This document shows positions 56,505-64,000 of a stretch of DNA of 64,000 nt, piece after piece. A program made the position numbers and the translations under genes. The notes beneath the pieces are model-generated. The model searched no databases. It was not told the DNA's origin and saw only the letters and a list, made by a program, of their open reading frames with translations. Source of the DNA: Lojkania enalia. Lineage: Eukaryota > Ascomycota > Dothideomycetes > Pleosporales. Every line of letters begins with the position of its first letter. Position 1 is the stretch's first letter. The stretch is from assembly GCA_010094045.1 (NCBI GenBank), contig ML986649.1:62001-126000 (forward strand), in the 5' to 3' direction.

Positions 56505-59500
56505 TCATCCCCTTCTAGGATGTTGTGCTTGATTCTGTGCGAATCGTGCGGCGGCTTGAGCCTGATCGAAACTTGCGCCGTATGGTTGCGTGACGGGTGG
56601 TTGCTGTTGCATGTATTGTTGCATTGGCTGCTGCATCGGCGAAGACTGACCAAAGAATGGACCTTGCATTGGTTGCGGACTCGGTGTACCCCAACCTTGC
56701 ACGCCCTGCATCATAGGCGTCATTCCCTGCTGGGGAAAGTATCCTCCCTGTTGCTGCTGGTACATCTGCTGCATTTGCGTCGGGTTTGAATACGCAAATC
56801 CTGGTTGGAATGTCGGCGTCCCCATCATCGTTGGAGTGTAGGCGCCCTGTTGTCCCATGGCCATATGCTGTAGCTCTAATGCTTGTCTTTGCTGAGCTGC
56901 CAATGCGCGCCGGTCAATCTCAGCCTGCATTGCTGCGGTTTGACGGTTTGACTTCGCCGCGGCCTTTTCTTTCTCCCGATAATCGATATACGCTGTCAGT
57001 CCAGCAGAAGATTCTTTCTCGACGTCCTTCGGATTCTTCGACATATCGAGGAGCGGGGTGCCCGTTCTGCGAGCGACCTGCTCCAGTTCGCGAGCGGATA
57101 AAGACGTGGGCCGTTGGTCGAGTAGAGTCCCGGCACTTCGAGAAGATGGCCGTTCAAGCAGGGTACCAGCGCCTCGAGATGAAGGTTGTTCAAGTATAGC
57201 ACTCGCACCTCGAGAATGGGGTCGGTCAAGAACAGTTCCGGCGCCCCTGGACTGCGGTCGCTCCAGAATTGTTCCGGCACCTCTGGACTGTGGTCGGCTC
57301 AACGGTCGGCTCGGAGAACGGGAAGTGTTCGCTTCGGGAGTTCGCTGTAACTGAGACCAGTCACCTGACTGCGGGCGGTTCATGGGCGGAGGAGTATGAG
57401 ATTTGCTCCTTCCGTGAGTATATACCGGCGAATTCTGCTGATACGGGGAAACAGCACGGTGAGCCACCCATTCTTCTGGATCTAGCTTCCGAGACTCAGA
57501 ACGCACATGAGACGTCATGCCTGGTTGCCAGGCCATACTTCGATTATCCTCGGACGCCTGAGGTGAAGCTGAGGAGCTCCGCACGTGCGCAGCTGTAATT
57601 GGCGTTGTCATACCCGAGAACCACGATTGCCGTTTTTGCTCGTTTTGGGAAGGCGGTAGATTCTCCCTTGACTTCGAGAAGCTGCTGTCATGAAGTGCCT
57701 GCGTCATTGTACCGCTGGTACCCGGGCGCTTAGCATCAGGTGCAAGTGAGTACGTAGGGCCAAAATCAATGTCTGGAATATCGGCGGATGGTCCCAATGG
57801 CTTGGCGTCTGGTGTGTAATGAGTATCACCAACAATGAGATCGGGCTTTGGATTGAGATTGGGGTTTCCAATAGTCTTCAACATTCCGCTGCGTGGCCGC
57901 TCTTCGCGACGTTCGGGCAATTTCCGCGGCTGAGCCTCTTCACTGATCGTACTCGCATAGTCCGGAGAAGAAGCCGACACTGCATCATCATCGTAGCGAC
58001 TACTGGAATTGCTGGTAGACCTCAACAGAGACGAATCGGTCTGAATAAGGCTATCGAGGGCTTCGGGATCGATCACGTTGTTTCGTAAACTGCCGAGACT
58101 TGAGCTTGCTGTCGAGCGATTGTCAGGTTCCTCTCGCGAGGCTGTTGAAGACCGACCTGGTACTGGTTTACGATGAACCTGATTACTTCCGCTACTAGGG
58201 AACTGGCGATAGGCAAGCTCGGTGCTAGGTTTGGATTGGGGCAGTTCGGCGTGTTCTGGAACAGGCGGGGCTGCCGGTTGGAAGTGAATCGGCGATTCAA
58301 CAAATTCGGAGGTTTCGACATAAGGAGAGGCAGGAATGGTAGGTAGCCTGCTCCCAGAGTGTCCCGAGCGCGAGCTTGACATGTTTTGATTGAACTGATC
58401 AGCTACGAGGCCGCGGGCGTTAGCTTCTGAATGGAGTTGACTTCTGTCGGAGTCCCCACTCCTCCTACCGTTCAGACTCTCCTGACTTCTCCACGCTGCT
58501 GCCGCACCAGCTACCGCAACCCCTGTATGTACGGGCGTATTGGTCGCGTCGGCCAGCTGATGAAGGGTGGCAGGATCCATGTGGGCATCAGGTTTCATCA
58601 TCGGCGGAGGCTGCCAGGGTTTAACAGGCGGTCTCTGACTGGGTGCGTGGGCGAACGAGGGTGGCAGATCTACAGGCCCATGAGGAGGTATAGTGGGCGC
58701 GATTTGAACCTCTGGGAAACTCTTCGGATCTGGGCTGGGTGTTTCATAATCAGATCCCGCGTCAGTCTCCTGTCGTACCGGAGTCCCATTCAGGACGCGG
58801 TGCTCTGGGGGAGGTGGAGGGGCGTCAAAGCCGGCTTCTTGACCCATCTGATATTGGAGATGAGGTGCATTTTCTGCTTGGTATCTTTGGTAGCCATTGG
58901 TCTCCGAAATCGATCGTTGATGACGAGGAATGGCGAAGGGGCCATTAGGAGGCGCTGGGTCGATGCGACGAGCCCCCTGGTCCCCTGGCCGCGTTGGCGA
59001 TGACTGACGAGTTGATGACTGAGACCGAATGGAACCGTTTGACTCAAACCTCACACTACCACTTCGGGTTGGAGGAAGGCTACTACGGCTGACAGTGTTT
59101 CTTCGGCTACCAGTCCTACTTCTGCTGGGTCCGGATAGCATGCGCTTCGATGTCAGATCCTTTAATTCCTTCCTCCATTGCCTCTCGGTCCAGTTCTGGC
59201 TGCCATCTGTTTGGATGAGGCTGACAACGTCCCAAATCTCCAAGTACCCGTATCGTCGATCCGGGGGCATTGCAAACATGAGGCCACGGGTGTCAAGGAC
59301 GTCAGAAATGAGCTTGTTCGGACGACCATAAAGAGCAAACGTATCGAATACGGGAAATAGAAAGCGAAGCATGATTTCGAAGCCTGATACTGCAGGGTGA
59401 GTTTCAGGCATAACGAAAACAAACCCTTCCGAAACGGACTCAGGACTCGAGTGAATGATGATCTTGCCTTCAATTTTTACTAGAGTGGACTGATCAATGA

Positions 59501-60617
59501 GAGGCTTTGATTGCGGGTAGATGGCATAAGCCGCATAGGCTTCTTTAACGGTCGCGATGGGGCGTGTCTTCTTCGTAATCTTCTTAGCGTCGTAGAATCT
59601 CATATCTCCCTTGAGGATGACCGGCGAGCGGTCGTAAATATTCTGCTTCTTCTGCGACTTTTGCAGTTTTACATATTCCTTCTCATCAGGGGGTGTTATA
59701 ACACACCAGCACCGGCGCCAGGGAGTGCCTGCTCCGAATCGAACACGAGCCCAATCTTCGTGTTTAGCGCGTTGTCGATCGAGGATCATGCGAATATTAT
59801 TCAACGACTTTCCTTTGCCAGCAATCAACGCGCCCGTATATGCCTCTGACAACGTTGTGTGCTCGTACATGGCTAATCGGATGCCAGCGGTCCATTGCGT
59901 TAACGAGTTGAACGAGTTGAAGTGGAACAAGTATTTATTGCTTGCAGCGGTCGAGATGCTGAGGATGTTGTCGAGCTTCTTGCCATCGGCCAAGGTCATG
60001 GACGGCATCTACCAAGATTAGCAGGTCCGTGTGTGGTCGTGAAAAGTAGCGTACCATGTGGATTGCGGCATCTGTCAGGTTGATAAATGTGGGGAGCACT
60101 TCTGCATCACTGCCAACCCTGTCTAGCTCGCTCGCATCCCACAAAGACAAAATTGTACCAACAAGCTGGGCGAAGCATTCTTGCCAGACCCTATCTGGCG
60201 CAGGACGGCCGCCTACGAAAAGTAAGTACATAACAGGTGTAATGCGGGACTTCTGCGGTTTAGCATACGCGCGTCGGTATCATGGAACTTGAGGAAGTAG
60301 CCTTCTTGGTATAGCTTGTTCGAGTGGCTGTTCAGGAAGGTGAAGATGCGCTGGAGCTCAGGCAGTGTGTCCTGGCTTACCTCCATGACCGGAGGCTGGT
60401 ACGTCTGTATCATGGACATGGGGCGCGACGACGGTCTCGAGTCTGATCTCGGGGACTGGTATTCGTAGCTTTCCAAGGCCGTAGTGGATGCAGAGGGAGT
60501 GGATACGGCGGGGTTGGCGGTAGCTGTGGCCTCCTTCGTAGGGGAAGACTGTGCCGTGGGTGAGGCTTGCGCCGAAGTCGTCCGTCTGTGAGGTGAACCG
60601 CCGCCCCATTCTGACAT
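56505..60617 (-). CDS. PH-domain protein of the CAF120/SKG3 family
   Basis: Three exons, 60617-60269, 60212-60055 and 60008-56505, give about 1,336 residues. The start at 60617 (MSEWGGGSPHRRTTS) is the first conserved-looking ATG. The family core is clear: LPELQRIFTFLNSHSNKLY, PAPDRVWQECFAQLVGTILS, ELDRVGSDAEVLPTFINLTD, LHW-equivalent HFNSFNSLTQWTAGIRLAMYEH and the PH domain (WRRCWCVITPP through the KGDMRFYDAKK region). After about residue 600 it is long, disordered and S/P-rich. Five imperfect 14-15-residue repeats (RPQSRGAGTILE-like) lie at about 57090-57290, with a Q-rich tail (MQQMYQQQQGGYFPQQ, MQQPMQQYMQQQ). Yeast relatives act with CCR4-NOT or at the cell cortex; the role here is inferred from family only. 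Confidence 0.85.
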
Positions 60618-62439
60618 AAAAGAGAGGACTGCGACAGGGCGCGACGGGCGCAGCATTAGTGAATGTTTTGATGCTGACGACAGCGGTGAAGGCAGAACGG
60701 AACTACGCCCGGAGCCGGGCAGGGGTGCTATTTACCTCTCTTCGCACGAACCATGATAGCTACAATAGGGCAATTAGCAGCTGCCAAGCGAGCAGGAGGC
60801 TGCTCCCTTCAACAGGAGGGCTCTCTTCACAGGGCGCGTGGTGTTGATAGCTTCAGCCGCGCAAGCCACGGATCAGCCGGACTGACGCAAGGGCAACAGA
60901 TCGCACGGACCGGTTCAAGGAAGGAGCGACAGGGGACGGCCGGGGGTGCGAGCGACGGGTAAATACTGCAGCAACAGCAGCGGCGAGCGGCGACGGCGTC
61001 CAGGCAGCGGGGGGAGCGGACGCTGGAGCTATGGAGCGGGAGAGAAAGGGAGCGTGGAGAGCAAGCAGTTGAAGCAGAAGAAAGAAGAGTGCTCGAGCTT
61101 AGAGGTGGAGCGGATGTGCTCCAGCTGCTAGTGGCGGGTCTTAAACGGAATCTAGGTGGCCAGGGGATCCGCAGTGATGACGACAGGCGAGGTGAATAAA
61201 AGTACGAGTATGAGTAGACTTACAAAGGGTCCAAGGCAAGGTGGAGCCAGTCTCGCCAACCGCAAGCCTCCGGCAGCTGTGAGCGGAGCCCGTATTATTC
61301 GGACTGGCAGGTGAGTGCTAGAGAACTATAGAGTGCGGGAGGCGGGCGTCAAAAGAAGAGCGCAGCATCCATTGTTTAGGCGGTGTCTGGTGGATGTATG
61401 CAATCGATATTTGGCAGCCGTCCCGGTTTCCCTCCCTTTCGCTCTGACGCCGCTTACGAGTCTTTTGTCACTCGCATGTCGTATCCAACCGCGACGCCAG
61501 ACCAGCTGCTAGTCGAAACAGGATGGTGGGCATCATCGGCTAACCAACCAAGCCGCGCAGCTAGAGGGGAGCTCTTGGACGGCGGATGGCTGTGCAGCTT
61601 GGCTGTTGTTATGGAAAACGCGGGGAATGAAGGCACCGGGCGGCACGCGAATGGCAAAAAGCATACGGGAGAGGCGGGTTTATTGCAATGTCGCGCTGGA
61701 GCGGCGGCAGGAATGTGGCACAGTAGGGCAAGCGGCTCACAGTTCCAAGAGCTCAGGCCGCACGTCGTACCTGACAGCGGCTTCAGGTTAAGACACTACC
61801 AGCTAAACATTAACGGTAGATTTGCCGCTTTCGGAGGACGGCATGAATAGAGCTATCGACTTCCGAAGTACCACACTCCGGCCCCGCTAGAGATGCTTAG
61901 TAGATACTAGATACTAGATGCCAGATATGAGATACTGATTGACGGACTCGGCCCAGCTCTGATCACCATGTTGCACAGTCGTGCCGACAATCTTACTCGT
62001 GGCGGATGAGATTAGAAAGACTCAGCAGTAGATGGCAATAGCACACAACCAGATGCGTAACAATAGCATACAAATATGTCCTCTTGGGGAAGCCGTCGAG
62101 ATAGGCAGGGGGGCCGAATCGCACGTGATGTGGAGAACAGGCACGCTAGGCGACATACGCACTAGTCGACTGCCAAGTGGTCCTCGACATGGCCATAGCT
62201 CTACAACTCCCAGGTTCCTCGGAGCTCTCTCCCATTCACCCCACGCAGTAAGACGGTTGTCTCTCCAGCAAGCCCCATGCTATTGTCTCAATACACACGA
62301 TAGACTGTAGCAGTTGCGTATCATCTATATTTAAACACGCTCCTCCCTCCTAGCACCGCAATCCCAGACGCCATCCTCCACTCGTTCCGGCGCGCTTCCC
62401 AGCTCTAACCTACTATACAGTTCACTCTCCACTACAGCA
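60618..62439. other. Long divergent intergenic region, no gene supported
   Basis: About 1.8 kb between the leftward CAF120-like gene and the rightward BAH gene. GC-rich frames such as 61383-61850 lack domains. It probably contains promoters and long 5' leaders. Confidence 0.45.
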
Positions 62440-63702
62440 ATGGGTCCCAAGAGAGCCGCCACCCCCGACCCCACCTCGCGCAAAAAAGTGAAGCGCGTTC
62501 CTACCAATAGCATGTGCCATCCTCAGCTCCAAATCCCACTCCTCTGGGACTCCTGAACCGCCCACTGTGCTAACAATCCGTATAGAGACCTTGAGCTCTT
62601 CTCCCTCGGCCGCCAACCACCGCTCAGGGAGCTCTGCCAGCTCCCCCGCACATTCTTCCACCTCCGCAACCTCACAATCCTCCAACCCGCCTGCCCTCAC
62701 CTGGAAGGCCCCTGCCTTCAAAGGCTTCACGCTGCGTGTCGAAGCAAGAAGACGGCCCTCGGTCGAGTCCACCGCACTCCCCAGCCCATTTGAGCGCGCT
62801 AATGGGCGCCCAATATTCAATACGCTTAATTACCGCGTCGAGCCAGCGCGGTACTGGGACGCAATGCGCGAATACAGGCGATTTTCGAGTACGATAGCCT
62901 CTCACCTCTCAATCTAAGAACTGGAAAACTAACTGACCTCTCAGTCCAGAACCAATCCATCGAACTAGGAGACTGCATATACGTCACCGCCTCTGCTGAC
63001 GAAGACGTCGCCTTAGACGCGCCGATTCGCGGCTGGGTTGCGAAAGTCCTTCATGTACGCGCCCACGACCCATCCCACGTCTTCCTGCTTGTCGCCTGGA
63101 TGTACCGACCAGAAGATCTTCCGAACGGCCGGAAACCGTACCACGGCAACTACGAACTTATCGCTTCCAACGACTTGCAGATCATCGACGCAATGACGGT
63201 CGAAGAGAAAGCGCCAGTCGTGTACTGGGATGAGCATGATGACGAGAATGAATCGCTAGACCCGCGGACCCTGTTCTGGCGCCAGACGATCGATGTGCAA
63301 CGCTCAAGGCCTCTACTTTCTAAACTTCGAACACATTGCATAGATAACAAGCCCTGTAACCCTGACCAGGTCACCGTTCAATGCCCACATTGCAAGGTCT
63401 GGCTCCACGGAGCTTGCATCGAGGAGGCCGCTGTTCGAAGCCTATTCCAGCAACACAACCTCGCATACCCCCCTCGCACCAGCGTCCCACGCTTCTCAGC
63501 TCAGTTCACTGCAAGCCAAGATCAGCCGTGTCGTCTCCGAGTAACAGATCACCACGCCAAGCCCGGCGAAATGAAACATTGGAACCAAGAAGCCGACTGT
63601 CTGCTCTGCGATCGAAATATCGACGACTCTAGTGAGCCCGAGGCCGGTGAAGAGGAGGGCTTTCATGACGGCGTTGATATTACTGCGATCCTCGAAGAAT
63701 AG
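62440..63702 (+). CDS. BAH-domain protein with PHD-like zinc-binding segment
   Basis: Starts at ATG 62440 (MGPKRAATPDPTSRKKVKR, a likely nuclear localisation signal). A first intron ends at about 62585-62595; its donor could not be fixed (62497 or 62514). A serine-rich linker follows, then a second intron, 62889-62944 (GTACGA...CTCAG). The BAH domain then begins with SIELGDCIYVTASADED and includes WVAKVLHVRAHDPSHVFLLVAWMYRPEDLPNGRKPYHGNYELIASND. A C-terminal cysteine/histidine segment (CNPDQVTVQCPHCKVWLHGACIEEA...CLLCDRN) resembles a degenerate PHD finger. Such proteins read or bind chromatin. It ends at 63702 in an acidic tail. Confidence 0.8.
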
Positions 63703-64000
63703 GTCTCCGATATTTCGGATGACGAGGGTGGGACTAGAGATGAAGAGTAGGTGGGCGGTATGAAGCCATGAGTGATGATATATTTCGTCCTTGAACAAAG
63801 TGTCTACGCGCCTTGGTTCGCATCTAGGTCTTCAAGTATGGTGTTTGGAGAGCGTGGTTTGAAGCAACGTCTTAAATACGGCAGACCATGGTATTGAGCA
63901 ATTCCTTGGCCACTGCACCAAAGACCATGCTACGAAGATAGGATAAATTAAGTAGGATACCGGAGTTTTGGGTGGCGTCTCAAACATGAGGATATACCCT
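63703..64000. other. 3' flank, no gene seen
   Basis: Downstream of the BAH gene up to the window end. A minus-strand frame at 63496-63798 is antisense to the BAH gene and not supported. Confidence 0.4.

Noticed and set aside
61383..61850. 155-codon plus-strand frame in the CAF120/BAH intergenic region
   Set aside because: GC-rich region favours chance frames; no recognisable motif, and overlapping frames of similar length exist.
1..64000. tRNA, rRNA, CRISPR arrays, bacterial-type operons or riboswitches
   Set aside because: Read for B-box-like GTTCGAATC blocks, direct-repeat/spacer patterns and conserved rRNA stretches; none was convincing, and CRISPR and operons are not expected in a fungal nuclear genome.

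Overview
The window is nuclear DNA of a filamentous ascomycete (Pezizomycotina). Nearly all genes are split by short introns (about 43-90 bases) with GTAAGT/GTATGT-like donors and a CTAAC/CTAAT branch site just before the 3' AG. Transposons are riddled with stops of the kind C-to-T change makes (CAG to TAG, CAA to TAA, TGG to TAG), the signature of repeat-induced point mutation (RIP). Several genes are typical of Pezizomycotina: STAND/NLR-like proteins, a CAF120-like PH protein and F-actin capping protein beta. I cannot name the species; nothing seen excludes Sordariomycetes or Leotiomycetes.

Layout. 0.5-2.3 kb: a secreted matrixin-type metalloprotease with a C-terminal tectonin-like repeat domain. 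2.3-9.2 kb: AT-rich, gene-poor DNA with two Copia-like LTRs, a gene relic and a full-length dead Fot/pogo transposon. 9.6-16.9 kb: a small metabolic-looking group (CmcJ-like oxygenase pseudogene, APH-like kinase, MFS transporter with a probable one-base frameshift, intact FAD oxidoreductase). 18.3-21.7 kb: an intact NB-ARC-TPR STAND gene. 23.0-25.0 kb: a large membrane protein of unknown role. 25.8-30.6 kb: a degenerate, intron-rich, two-gene transposon full of AACNNGTT palindromes. 32.0-39.0 kb: a core-like block (prolyl 4-hydroxylase-like, MFS permease, small SANT-like nuclear protein, capping protein beta). 39.6-43.2 kb: an intact NACHT STAND gene. 43.5-55 kb: transposon-rich accessory DNA with LTR-like repeats, a Tc1/mariner relic, two Tad-like LINE copies, a gene fragment, and a STAND-ankyrin gene split by a 125-base solo LTR. 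56.5-63.7 kb: core-like again (CAF120-like PH protein, BAH/PHD-like protein).

The picture is of conserved housekeeping blocks alternating with RIP-mutated islands. The islands carry self/non-self recognition genes (three STAND architectures within 32 kb) and a partly decayed metabolic group. Splice sites were assigned by reading the sequence by eye and testing that reading frames join. All family assignments are from recognition of motifs, not from database searches.
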